Shown in pieces: positions 56,009 through 64,000 of a stretch of 64,000 nt of DNA. The DNA lies in assembly GCA_024460105.1 (NCBI GenBank), contig JANFXS010000005.1, positions 1 through 64,000 on the forward strand, given 5' to 3'. This DNA comes from Anaerotignum faecicola. Its GTDB lineage: Bacteria > Bacillota > Clostridia > Lachnospirales > Anaerotignaceae. Position 1 is the stretch's first letter, and each line of letters begins with the position of its first letter. The position numbers and the translations under genes were made by a program. The notes beneath the pieces are model-generated. The model saw only the letters and a program-made list of their open reading frames with translations. It did not search any database and was not told the origin of the DNA.

Positions 56009-57898
56009 ATGGAAAATTCTAAAAATACCCTTAAAAAAGAGGGCGCCGGCGATATTTGGCTGATATTGCCGATAATATTGATTACAACTGTATTTATGTT
56101 TATTTCGAGAGCTAAAATACTGCCTGTATATATCCAGGGCGCATACTGGACGGGCGGCGCTGAAATAGACATTGACATGTTCGTTTACTGGAAAAAAATG
56201 TTCTTTATGGCCGTAACCATACTCGGCTCCTTGTTCCTTATTTCGGAAGCCGCCGTAGGAAAAACAGGCATACAAAAACATAAAGTTTATATACCGATGG
56301 CAGTTTACTGTATTTTTGTACTGCTTTCATTTTTCTTCAGTCCTTACAAATCCCTTGCTTCCACCGGGGCAAACGGCCGTTTGGAAGGGACTTGGGTTTT
56401 GATATGCTATATGCTTATAACATTTTTTGCAATGAACGCCGTTAAAAGCGATAAAAGCGTTAAAATAATATGTATCTGTTTTGCCGTTTCATGTACGCTT
56501 TTAGGCATATGGGGAGTACTTGAAAAATTCGCGGGCGTAAAAATAACATCACTTCCCGAGTTCCTTTATTATCCCGCTTCAATAAGGGATTCCGTTAACG
56601 TAACGCAAAACGGCATGGTCGGATATGTCGAATGGTTTTTTACAAATATGAACTACACGTCGTTTTTTATGGTAATACCGATAAGCATATTCGCAATGGC
56701 GTCGATAGGGGCTGAAAACATAAAATTTAAAGTGTTTTTTGCCGCCCTTACAGGCCTTATTATATTTAACCTCTTCGGAGCTTCTTCATTGGGAGGTATC
56801 GTCGCCGTTTGCTGCGCCGCCGTTATGGGGGCTGTAGTTTTCGGATTTGCCAATTTAAAAAAATGGGCTAAAAGCATTGCGGTAATACTTGTGTTTGCCG
56901 TTATCGCAACAGCGGCGTCAGTTCCTTCATTAAAAAATGAATTTAAAAGCACCCTTGCCATGGACAACGAATCTGCTCCTGCCGTTGAAACGGCGGAAAA
57001 TGCCGTTCAGAAAGAAGAAAGCATATCCTTATTCAGCGCCGAAGAAGTAATTGCAGCGGCGGCAGACACAACTGTTTTGGCCGCCGAAACAGTTTCATCC
57101 CCGGACTTTTTCAAGATCGACTATATAAAAACCGACGGCAGCAGCGTTATATTTTCCTTTGAAGGCACAGCCTTTACAATAACTGCCAATGCAGACAACA
57201 GCGTTACGGTTACGGACGCCGACGGAAATATATCCGACAGCTACATGCAATATTTTACCGTAAGCAGCCGTATGGATAAAATGCCGGGTACAGATATAAC
57301 GACTATGTTTGTGGATATAAAAACCGCCGACTTCACATGGAACTTCGGCACATATGAAGGCAAAATATACTATATCGCTTCTTCCGGACAGGGCATAGAA
57401 CTCAGCGGCGAAGTTAAGTCATTCGGTTTTAAAGGACATGAAACTTTTGCTACAAACAGGGGATATATATGGTCGCGCAGCATACCGCTTATTATGGATA
57501 CAATATTCCTCGGCCACGGCGCGGACACATTTGAGATGTTTTTCCCTCATGACGATTATGCCGGAAAATATAACATAGGATACTATAACGACACCGACAA
57601 TGTAATAATAGACAAACCGCACAATATGTATATTGCAACGGCTATAAACACGGGCGTAATTTCTCTTATAGCGCTTTTGTGCGTTTACGGTTTTTATATA
57701 GCCGAAAGCTTTAAATTATATAGAAAAAGGGAATTTAAGACTTTTAAAGAGTATTTCGGAGCAGGCATTATGCTTGCTATTACAGGCATACTCGTCGGAG
57801 GCCTTGTAAACGACAGCGTTATAAACGTTATGGCGGTTTCGTTTACTTTCATGGGCGTCGGTTTTGCCGTTAACAAAATGATAAGGGAAGAAAAATAA
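56009..57898 (+). CDS. O-antigen ligase/polymerase-like membrane protein with a large outer insert
   Basis: A 629-residue protein of the Wzy/WaaL superfamily with about 11 membrane segments. The C-terminal signature (GHGADTFEMFFP, then KPHNMYIATAINTGV) matches the O-antigen ligase family. Between segments, residues about 315-490 form a polar domain rich in short beta strands (SSVIFSFEGTAFTITANADN, FTWNFGTYEGKIYYIASSG), which should lie outside the cell; usual members have shorter loops. It starts 1 nt after the sugar transferase gene ends, so they act in one polysaccharide pathway. No glycosyltransferases are nearby. Confidence 0.88.
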   Translation: MENSKNTLKKEGAGDIWLILPIILITTVFMFISRAKILPVYIQGAYWTGGAEIDIDMFVYWKKMFFMAVTILGSLFLISEAAVGKTGIQKHKVYIPMAVYCIFVLLSFFFSPYKSLASTGANGRLEGTWVLICYMLITFFAMNAVKSDKSVKIICICFAVSCTLLGIWGVLEKFAGVKITSLPEFLYYPASIRDSVNVTQNGMVGYVEWFFTNMNYTSFFMVIPISIFAMASIGAENIKFKVFFAALTGLIIFNLFGASSLGGIVAVCCAAVMGAVVFGFANLKKWAKSIAVILVFAVIATAASVPSLKNEFKSTLAMDNESAPAVETAENAVQKEESISLFSAEEVIAAAADTTVLAAETVSSPDFFKIDYIKTDGSSVIFSFEGTAFTITANADNSVTVTDADGNISDSYMQYFTVSSRMDKMPGTDITTMFVDIKTADFTWNFGTYEGKIYYIASSGQGIELSGEVKSFGFKGHETFATNRGYIWSRSIPLIMDTIFLGHGADTFEMFFPHDDYAGKYNIGYYNDTDNVIIDKPHNMYIATAINTGVISLIALLCVYGFYIAESFKLYRKREFKTFKEYFGAGIMLAITGILVGGLVNDSVINVMAVSFTFMGVGFAVNKMIREEK

Positions 57899-58920
57899 CC
57901 GCAAAACGCCTGAACATTTATTTAAAATATTAGTTTTAACCTGAATTTAATTAGGCTCGTTCTTCTTACATTAAAACAATAGTCTATGAAAACGGTAAAT
58001 TATTAATCTGCTTGCCGTAAAATCTTATCGTTTCAAATAAATAAGCAAAAAATAAGGCTGCGCAAACTTTTTGCCGGCCTTATTTTATAACAAATAATTA
58101 AATAATCTTTTCTCCAAATCTAAATCAAAATACCGGCTCAACAATATGGCTGCACATTTTAAATACCGGCAAAGCAAAAATTGCTTGTCGAAATAAAAAA
58201 CTATCTGCAATTTTATGCTGTACAAGCGGCGTTAATAATGATATAGCCCCAAAAGAGCATAATTCGTGGAAATAGTGTGTAAAATGGCTGATAGTTCCCT
58301 ATCTCAAGGAGAAGTTTTGGGTCTTTTGGATAAATCATGATTAACCCGGACAAATATAGATTAATTTGAATTGGATATTCTCAAAAATCGAACTGAGGAT
58401 ATTTTCAATATTATTCCGGTATTTCATAATCATAAAAATCAAGTTGTTTGATAAATTTTGGCTTTTAATTTGAATAACCCATTCGTTCAGATATTCAATA
58501 AAATCAAAAGCGACGTAAACGGAGGCATTTGCTGTGTGAATACTTTTCAAAAATTTAGCCTCGTTTGGATTTTTCTAAATCCGTTTTGCATAAATTTAAT
58601 AACGGTAATATTGCAGGCTGTACTAAACATTATCGGCGGCAGAGTAAATATATACTTTGTTGTCGCGGCTAAGCAATAATTTTTTTATTTATTTACGCCG
58701 AAACTTATCGTATGGCTTAGTTTCAAAAGAATTTGTCTGATTAACGCTTTTGTTTTTGCAAAGCTGTTTAAATAATATAATAACTACATACTTACTTTAA
58801 ATGCGGTGTTTCAATCAAACGGCTCCCGGTTTAAATATTAATAGGTTTATAGCGGAAACTGTTTTCGCTCTGAAACTTAATATTTTATATATTAGCTTTA
58901 AATAGGCAGACAGCCTATGC
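57899..58920. other. Long gene-free region upstream of the larA-like operon
   Basis: About 1 kb, AT-rich. Apart from a terminator, it contains a minus-strand 69-codon frame (58341-58550) with the sequence VYVAFDFIEYLNEWV, overlapped by a plus-strand frame. Neither has a ribosome site; this may be a decayed gene fragment. A stretch at 58157-58185 resembles 22720-22747. Confidence 0.45.
58049..58086 (+). terminator. Terminator of the polysaccharide genes
   Basis: AAAATAAGGC / GCCTTATTTT with an additional inner CGCAAA/TTTGC pairing, followed by T-rich sequence. Confidence 0.8.
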
Positions 58921-58949
58921 TTGACGTTTTTTACAATGCGTGTTATACT
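58921..58949 (+). promoter_or_regulatory. Promoter of the larA-like/symporter operon
   Basis: TTGACG (58921-58926), 17-nt spacer, TATACT (58944-58949). Confidence 0.85.
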
Positions 58950-58956
58950 TTAATAG

Positions 58957-58977
58957 TTTAAAGTTTTACACTTTAAA
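58957..58977. promoter_or_regulatory. Operator-like palindrome over the predicted transcription start
   Basis: TTTAAAGT and ACTTTAAA form a perfect 8-bp inverted repeat with a 5-nt spacer, beginning 7 nt after the -10 box. This position suits a repressor. The cognate regulator is not adjacent. Confidence 0.6.
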
Positions 58978-59023
58978 GTGGGAATGAAAACGGATATTTT
59001 TATAAAGGGGACTCGGTTTAACT

Positions 59024-60346
59024 ATGGGAACTGTTGAAAATGTAAAATTAAAATACGGTGAAAAAGAACTTGATTTTTGTATTGAAGGGGCCAAAAGCAT
59101 AAGATACCTTTATGAAAATAAAATGCCTGTAATAAAAGACATAAAAGAAGCTTTTATCAATTCAATAACAAGCGGCGTTATTGACAGCGCTCCGCTGAAG
59201 GAACTTGTCAATGCAGACGATAAAGTAACCGTTATTATAAGCGATATTACCCGCCTTTGGATGAGGCAGGATATACTTTGCGGGATACTTGTGGAATATT
59301 TGAATACGGAAATGGGGGTGCCGTTTGAAAATATAGACGTTGTTATCGCGCTGGGAACGCACAGGAAAAACAGCGAAGAGGACAAGAAAAAGATTGCGGG
59401 CGAGTATACATACAAAAACGTCAGGGTTACGGATCACGACTGCGACGCGGCGGATCTTGCATATATCGGCACAACTTCTTTCGGAACGGAAGTGTTTGTA
59501 AATCCGTTGGCTGTCGGACGCAAAGTTATCTGTATGGGGGCTACGGTGCATCATCTTATGGCCGGATACGGCGGAGGAAGGAAAAGCATTGTACCCGGAA
59601 TAGCTTCAAGGAAAACCGTAAGGATGAACCATGAGCGCGCGCTTGATCCAAAGCTTCCTATGAGCAGCCGTTTTATAGGAAGCGGGAAACTCGGCGGCAA
59701 TCCTATAAATATGGATATGTGCGAAGCCGGCCGCATGGTTGGAGTTACGTTCGGCATAAACATTGTCGTGGATTCAGCGTCGCGGCACAGCGGATTTTTC
59801 TGCGGGGATTTTGATTCGGCATGGCGTGAAAGCTGCGCCTATGTGCAGAAATATTACGGCCTGCCCATAGACGGAGAAGCCGACATAGTTATAGCAAGCT
59901 GCGGCGGCTTTCCAAAAGATTTAAACCTCTACCAGTCCACTAAAACGCTTTTTAACGCCGCAAGGGCCGTTAAGAAAGGCGGCGCGCTGTTGTTTATGGC
60001 GCAATGCCCGGAAGGAAGCGGGGCAAAAGACTTCTTTGACTGGGCAAAACCTCTTGAAGAAGGAAGGCTTGACAAGGCTCTGCGGGAGAATTTTACGATA
60101 GGCGGATATATTTTTTACGCGGCGTGCGAAGCGTGCAGAAAAGCGGAGACTTTCCTTTTAAGCGAGATAGAGCCGTCGCTTGTAAAAGCAATGGACATTA
60201 CGGCGTCAAGTTCCCTTGACGAAATATTAAAAAGGATAGATTTTAAAGGCAAGGACATTTATATAATGCCTTACGGCGGAAGCGTTATGCCTCAAGTTGA
60301 AACGGACTACAGGGAGCTTTGTAAAAATATTGAGGAAGGAAGATAA
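59024..60346 (+). CDS. LarA-family nickel-dependent racemase/epimerase
   Basis: A 440-residue protein of the lactate racemase family. Residues matching the known LarA sites are present: Asp74 and Arg77 in SDITRLW, His113 in LGTHRKN, His177 and Lys187 in HHLMAGYGGGRKSIVPG, and His203 in RMNHERA. The lysine would bind the nickel-pincer nucleotide cofactor and His203 the nickel. Cofactor genes larB, larC and larE are not in the window. LarA homologs isomerise various alpha-hydroxy acids, so lactate is not assured. The best ribosome site, AAAGGGG, is 13 nt before the ATG. A symporter follows after 2 nt. Confidence 0.92.
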   Translation: MGTVENVKLKYGEKELDFCIEGAKSIRYLYENKMPVIKDIKEAFINSITSGVIDSAPLKELVNADDKVTVIISDITRLWMRQDILCGILVEYLNTEMGVPFENIDVVIALGTHRKNSEEDKKKIAGEYTYKNVRVTDHDCDAADLAYIGTTSFGTEVFVNPLAVGRKVICMGATVHHLMAGYGGGRKSIVPGIASRKTVRMNHERALDPKLPMSSRFIGSGKLGGNPINMDMCEAGRMVGVTFGINIVVDSASRHSGFFCGDFDSAWRESCAYVQKYYGLPIDGEADIVIASCGGFPKDLNLYQSTKTLFNAARAVKKGGALLFMAQCPEGSGAKDFFDWAKPLEEGRLDKALRENFTIGGYIFYAACEACRKAETFLLSEIEPSLVKAMDITASSSLDEILKRIDFKGKDIYIMPYGGSVMPQVETDYRELCKNIEEGR

Positions 60347-60348
60347 AT

Positions 60349-61755
60349 ATGAATATTCCGCTTTTGATTGTCATTTTATATGTTGTGCTTTTGTTCGGGA
60401 TAAGTATTTACGTTTCGAATAAGCAAAAAAAGGACGGGGAAAATTTCCTGCTGTATAAAGGAAAGAACGGTATGTTTGTCGTCGCCGCGAGCATAGCCGG
60501 GCTTGCGATAGGCGGCGCGTCCACAATAGGGATAGCTGAAAATGCGTTCAGCGTTGGGCTTTCGGCAGGCTGGTATGATACCGCATGGGCCATAGGCGCG
60601 GTAGTTTCGTCATTTTTGGCCGTAAGGCATTTAAGACACAGCGGTTATTCGACAATAAGCGGCCTTGTGGATGAATTGTACGGAAAAAAAACATGCTTTA
60701 TAATGGTTATCTCGATGTGCATAATACAATCGGGGATTATAGCCTTGCAGTATAAAGCGGGAGGATCTATACTGGCGTCGCTGCTTCCGGATGTGTTTAC
60801 GGTTGAAAGCGGGACATTTTTCTCATTCATAATATTTATGCTTGTAGCCGTTATAGGAGGTATGGGAAGCGTTTCGCTTACAAACGTGCTGAACCTTATA
60901 CTTATATATGTGGGCGTAATTGTTGCGGCGTTTATTGTGCTTAATAACCACGGCGGGTGGGAAGCGATAAACGCTTTGACGGCGGCTGAACCTGACGTAC
61001 CCTATTTAAGCTTTACTGCCGGGATGGGCTGGATTGGTATTATAAGCTGGATAATAGTTATGCTCGGAAACACAAACAGCGTTCAGGGCGTCGTCCAGAT
61101 AGGCCTTACGGGAAAAGACGACAGAGCTGCAACCGCAGGCTTTATACTCGGCGCGGCCCTTATGGTTCCGGTCGGCTTTATATGCGCTATGCTTGGCGTT
61201 GCGGGAAAGGCTCTGCTTCCTGAAGCCGAAGCGTCCGTTGCGCTTCCTATGATACTTATGAGTATTCCTCCTCTGCTGGGCGGAATAACCCTTTCCGGGC
61301 TTTGGGCGGCCGACATGGGAACGGGATGCTCTATGATTATAGGGCTTTCTACAACGGTGAGCAAAGATATTGTTTTTAAGTTCGCCGATATAAAAGAAAA
61401 TAAAAAGATGATTATAAATAAAGCGATAGTTATAATAAGCAGTATTATCACATACCTGATTGCAACGCAAATGGGCGCTATACTGGACGCCATGCAGAAA
61501 GCTTTATCCCTTGCCATAGGGACGTCTTTTATTGTTGCGGGGGCTCTTATTGCCCCGGGATTTTCTGGAAGGAGGGCCGGGTTTTGGACAATACTTGCCT
61601 CGCTTATTTCAATAATACTTTGGAGCGCTGTTCCGGCGCTTACGCCTATATTCAAAAGCGTGGGCATATTTATGGTTGCCGTGTGCGGCGTTGTATTTGC
61701 GGTTATAAGCATATTCGACAAGGATAAGGTTAAAAATGCCGTAAAACACGGATAG
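60349..61755 (+). CDS. Sodium:solute symporter family transporter
   Basis: A 468-residue SSS-family transporter with about 13 membrane segments. AGLAIGGASTIGIAENAFSVG, GWYDTAWAIGA, the long GGMGSVSLTNVLNLI segment and LWAADMGTGCSMIIGLSTTVSKD match the family core and Na+ site region. It starts 2 nt after the LarA-like gene, inside the same operon, so it probably imports the hydroxy acid that enzyme isomerises. The exact substrate is unknown. Confidence 0.92.
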   Translation: MNIPLLIVILYVVLLFGISIYVSNKQKKDGENFLLYKGKNGMFVVAASIAGLAIGGASTIGIAENAFSVGLSAGWYDTAWAIGAVVSSFLAVRHLRHSGYSTISGLVDELYGKKTCFIMVISMCIIQSGIIALQYKAGGSILASLLPDVFTVESGTFFSFIIFMLVAVIGGMGSVSLTNVLNLILIYVGVIVAAFIVLNNHGGWEAINALTAAEPDVPYLSFTAGMGWIGIISWIIVMLGNTNSVQGVVQIGLTGKDDRAATAGFILGAALMVPVGFICAMLGVAGKALLPEAEASVALPMILMSIPPLLGGITLSGLWAADMGTGCSMIIGLSTTVSKDIVFKFADIKENKKMIINKAIVIISSIITYLIATQMGAILDAMQKALSLAIGTSFIVAGALIAPGFSGRRAGFWTILASLISIILWSAVPALTPIFKSVGIFMVAVCGVVFAVISIFDKDKVKNAVKHG

Positions 61756-61835
61756 ACGGAGAATTGCCGGCTATGGAGGCTTGTATCGCGAAAGATATCC
61801 GTAGTTAATAAAACTTTGGAAATACAAAAGCAATC

Positions 61836-61880
61836 AAATTCCAGGGATGTATAATCTGTAACTCCCGGGAATTTACTTTT
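61836..61880 (+). terminator. Terminator of the larA-like operon
   Basis: AAATTCCAGGGA / TCCCGGGAATTT hairpin followed by ACTTTTTG. Confidence 0.75.
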
Positions 61881-61950
61881 TGAACAGGCAAAACGGTATG
61901 GATTTATTTTATTGCATGGCGCGCCGCCGCTTGGTCGAAGAGGGCGGGCG

Positions 61951-62619
61951 TCATCCTTCAAGCTCCTTTTCGTCTATAAACATTATTATGAAACAGGCCA
62001 AAATCAACAGGGCGCTTGCAAGTATTGCCGGCATGCCCCAAATGTCGGTAATGATTTTGCCCGCTACGGCGCCTAACATGAACACGGCTATTGTGACGCA
62101 GTAGAACAGCCCCTTTTTTAAATCATCGCCGTTTTTCGAGTGGAGGTATGAGCACAATAAATCGGACGCCGTGCGGAGGTTGCCTGTACACATGGTTGTG
62201 GCTATGGCGTTGCCGCGTATTTTGCGTATGGTCTGCACTTGTATTCCGCATGCAAAGGAAATAAGGCTGTTTGCCGTTATATTCAGGCTTTGTGGCATAA
62301 AGCTTACAGCGATTATTATCATTATTTCCGCAATTAACGAAAGCTGACGCCAATGGAAATGAGGACGTTTTTTAAAGTGCATGCGGAAAAGCTGCGCCGT
62401 GAATATTCCCGCCGTAAACGCAAGTATTGGGAAAAGATGTTCAACGGCTTTTGAAAAGTCGCCGCTTGAAAGGTTAAGGCCGAAAAGTATTATATTTCCG
62501 GTCTGCGCATTCGCAAAAACTTTATCGCGGAATACATATGTGTACGCATCCATAAAGCCGCCCGAAAAAGCCATTATGAGGCCTATTATTATTGATTCTG
62601 ACATTTGCCGGCTTTTCAT
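61951..62619 (-). CDS. DUF1275 (YoaK-type) membrane protein
   Basis: A 222-residue protein with about six membrane segments. The family start IIIGLIMAFSGGFMDAYTYV, the NAQTGNIILFGLNLS motif and CGIQVQTIRKIRGNAIATTMCTGNLRTA are diagnostic of DUF1275. ATG 62619 lies 7 nt after AAGGAGG; an in-frame GTG two codons earlier abuts the ribosome site and is unlikely. Function is unknown. It is divergent from the T-box leader. Confidence 0.92.
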   Translation of the reverse strand: MKSRQMSESIIIGLIMAFSGGFMDAYTYVFRDKVFANAQTGNIILFGLNLSSGDFSKAVEHLFPILAFTAGIFTAQLFRMHFKKRPHFHWRQLSLIAEIMIIIAVSFMPQSLNITANSLISFACGIQVQTIRKIRGNAIATTMCTGNLRTASDLLCSYLHSKNGDDLKKGLFYCVTIAVFMLGAVAGKIITDIWGMPAILASALLILACFIIMFIDEKELEG

Positions 62620-62734
62620 TTTCACGCCTCCTTATATTAACCGTAGTTTTTATTTACGGTATTATACCACAAAACGGTTGACAAATCAGGGCGTATTTGA
62701 TAAATTTAAGTATATTTAGTTTTTATTCCGCTGT

Positions 62735-62930
62735 GAAAAAGAGGAGTAGCTTCCAAACCGTTTTAAGAGAGCCTTTGTCCGGTGCGAAAAGGCAGCGGTT
62801 TTTTGGCGAAGGGCGCTTTGGAGCGGGTTATTTTAAAGAGGGCGTGCAGTTGTGCATTGTCAAAAAGGGTGGAACCGCGGAAGCTTTGCCTTTCGTCCCT
62901 TACGTTTTTGTAAGCGGCGAAGGGCTTTTT
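62735..62930 (+). promoter_or_regulatory. Glycyl T-box riboswitch (leader of glyS)
   Basis: The conserved T-box sequence AGGGTGGAACCGCGG is at 62866-62880. It is followed by the intrinsic terminator GCCTTTCG...TTAC / GTAA...CGAAGGGC (62888-62925) and five T residues (62926-62930). Upstream, AAACCG and CGGTTT close a stem I that places GGC (62791-62793, followed by A) as the probable glycine specifier codon. Uncharged tRNA-Gly would stabilise the antiterminator and allow glyS transcription. The GCC-anticodon tRNA-Gly genes at 518 and 10940 match this codon. Confidence 0.9.
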
Positions 62931-62972
62931 ATATTCGCCGGGAAAATATAATTTATTTCAGGAGGAATTGTT

Positions 62973-64000
62973 ATGGCAGTTGAAAAAACAATGGACAAAA
63001 TAGTGGCTTTGGCTAAAGCAAGGGGATTTGTTTACCCGGGCAGCGAAATATACGGAGGCCTTGCCAATACATGGGATTACGGCCCTATAGGCGTTGAACT
63101 TAAAAATAATATCAAAAAAGCATGGTGGAAAAAGTTTGTGCAGGAGAGCCAATATAATGTGGGGGTTGACTGCGCTATACTTATGAACCCTCAGACATGG
63201 GTTGCCAGCGGCCATGTGGGAGGGTTCAGCGATCCTCTTATGGACTGCAAGGAGTGCAAAGAGCGTTTCCGCGCCGACAAGCTTATTGAGGATCACCTTC
63301 AGGAGTGCGGACACAAAGGCGAAGTCGCCGATGGTTGGAGCAATGAAAAAATGAAAAGTTATATTGATGAAAACAATATAAAATGCCCTTCCTGCGGCGC
63401 GCACAATTTTACTGACATAAGGCAGTTTAACCTTATGTTCAAAACTTTCCAGGGAGTTACCGAGGACAGCAAAAATGTGGTTTACCTGCGCCCGGAAACC
63501 GCACAGGGCATATTCGTAAATTTTAAAAACGTGCAGCGCACTTCAAGGAAGAAAATACCTTTCGGCATCGGCCAGATTGGAAAATCTTTCAGGAACGAAA
63601 TAACGCCCGGCAATTTCACTTTCAGAACCCGTGAGTTTGAGCAGATGGAACTTGAGTTTTTCTGCGAGCCGGGCACGGATCTCGAATGGTTTAAATACTG
63701 GAAGGAAATGTGCATAAACTGGCTTAAATCCCTCAACATGTCTGAAGAAAATACGAGGGTGAGGGATCACAGCCCGGAGGAACTGTGCCATTATTCAAAA
63801 GCGACAACCGACATCGAATACCTGTTCCCATTCGGCTGGGGCGAACTTTGGGGAATAGCCGACAGGACGGACTTTGACCTGAAACAGCACCAGGAACACA
63901 GCGGGCAGGATATGACATATTTTGATCAGGATAAAAATGAAAAATATATACCGTACTGTATTGAGCCGTCGCTCGGCGCGGACCGCGTAACCCTTGCATT
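62973..64000 (+). CDS. glyS: Glycyl-tRNA synthetase (single-chain type), cut by window end
   Basis: 342 residues are visible, with no stop before the window end. The class II motifs are recognisable: motif 1 region [20 protein letters not shown], motif 2 [11 protein letters not shown]...[14 protein letters not shown], and motif 3 EPSLGADR just before the edge. An inserted zinc-like module holds CKECKERF...CPSCG. This is the homodimeric GRS1 form, not the alpha/beta type. ATG 62973 has AGGAGG upstream. The missing part is the C-terminal anticodon-binding domain. It is controlled by the T-box leader. Confidence 0.97.
   Translation, partial: MAVEKTMDKIVALAKARGFVYPGSEIYGGLANTWDYGPIGVELKNNIKKAWWKKFVQESQYNVGVDCAILMNPQTWVASGHVGGFSDPLMDCKECKERFRADKLIEDHLQECGHKGEVADGWSNEKMKSYIDENNIKCPSCGAHNFTDIRQFNLMFKTFQGVTEDSKNVVYLRPETAQGIFVNFKNVQRTSRKKIPFGIGQIGKSFRNEITPGNFTFRTREFEQMELEFFCEPGTDLEWFKYWKEMCINWLKSLNMSEENTRVRDHSPEELCHYSKATTDIEYLFPFGWGELWGIADRTDFDLKQHQEHSGQDMTYFDQDKNEKYIPYCIEPSLGADRVTLA

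Noticed and set aside
62697-62951. 84-codon plus-strand frame before glyS
   Set aside because: It overlaps the T-box leader and terminator and has no credible ribosome site.

Overview
The window is bacterial chromosome from a moderately AT-rich Firmicute of class Clostridia. The basis is strong Shine-Dalgarno sites with some TTG/GTG starts, TTGACA/TATAAT-type promoters, tRNA genes without encoded CCA, a glycyl T-box leader, a MutS2 with Smr domain, a PPi-linked pyruvate phosphate dikinase, a CotJC-type spore-coat catalase gene (apparently broken), an SLH-anchored surface protein and stand-alone large serine recombinases. An anaerobic fermenter near Lachnospirales is my best guess; no 16S rRNA is present to confirm it.

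Layout. 1-1120 is the tail of an rRNA operon: 5S rRNA, then tRNA Pro, His, Lys, Leu, Gly, Gln(TTG), Gln(CTG). A second Leu-Gly-Gln(CTG) tRNA cassette with its own strong promoter lies at 10.8-11.1 kb. 1.8-8.0 kb is one giant repeat-rich surface protein with three SLH domains. 8.4-10.8 kb holds a GNAT acetyltransferase, an SPL-type radical SAM protein and an EamA transporter. 11.9-15.8 kb is RNase Z, an ECF sigma/zinc anti-sigma pair, a membrane protein and TsaD. 16-20.5 kb has an atypical phosphofructokinase, a LbH acetyltransferase with an HD hydrolase, MurA and a hemerythrin. 21-24.7 kb is an accessory-looking patch: dispersed repeat copies, a frameshifted CotJC gene, a lipoprotein, and a serine recombinase whose catalytic serine lies upstream of any ATG. 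24.8-30.4 kb: MutS2, a two-component system, a threonine-aldolase-type enzyme. 31-36.4 kb: pyruvate phosphate dikinase and two paralogous secreted proteins. 36.6-37.7 kb: rpsF-ssb-rpsR on the minus strand. 38-44 kb: ketopantoate-reductase-type enzyme, a propeller-like/coiled-coil protein, a GATC (DpnII-type) restriction-modification pair, an anion permease. 44.9-46.7 kb: a secreted copper-amine-oxidase-N-like protein and dUTPase. 47-52 kb: the glycolytic operon pgk-tpiA-gpmI-eno, without gap. 52.5-57.9 kb: asparagine synthetase, then a polyprenyl sugar transferase and an O-antigen-ligase-like protein. 59-61.8 kb: a LarA-family nickel racemase with a sodium:solute symporter behind a promoter carrying an operator-like palindrome. 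62-64 kb: a DUF1275 protein and a T-box-controlled glycyl-tRNA synthetase cut by the window edge.

Central carbon metabolism is well represented: PFK, triose-phosphate isomerase to enolase, and PPDK, which can make or consume PEP with PPi. The LarA/symporter pair suggests uptake and isomerisation of a hydroxy acid.

The most interesting unexplained signal is a family of roughly 170-270 bp intergenic elements with inverted ends (TTCAGTTTACAAG / CTTGTAAACTGAA) and a conserved internal core, found as three copies and one end-fragment (about 1131-1302, 20759-21011, 21927-21985, 44091-44360). I do not recognise it. Other points worth a look are the AUC-start recombinase, the frameshifted CotJC gene beside an element fragment, the two tRNA-Leu(AAG) genes, the mixed-signature PFK and the larA-like operon with its operator palindrome.
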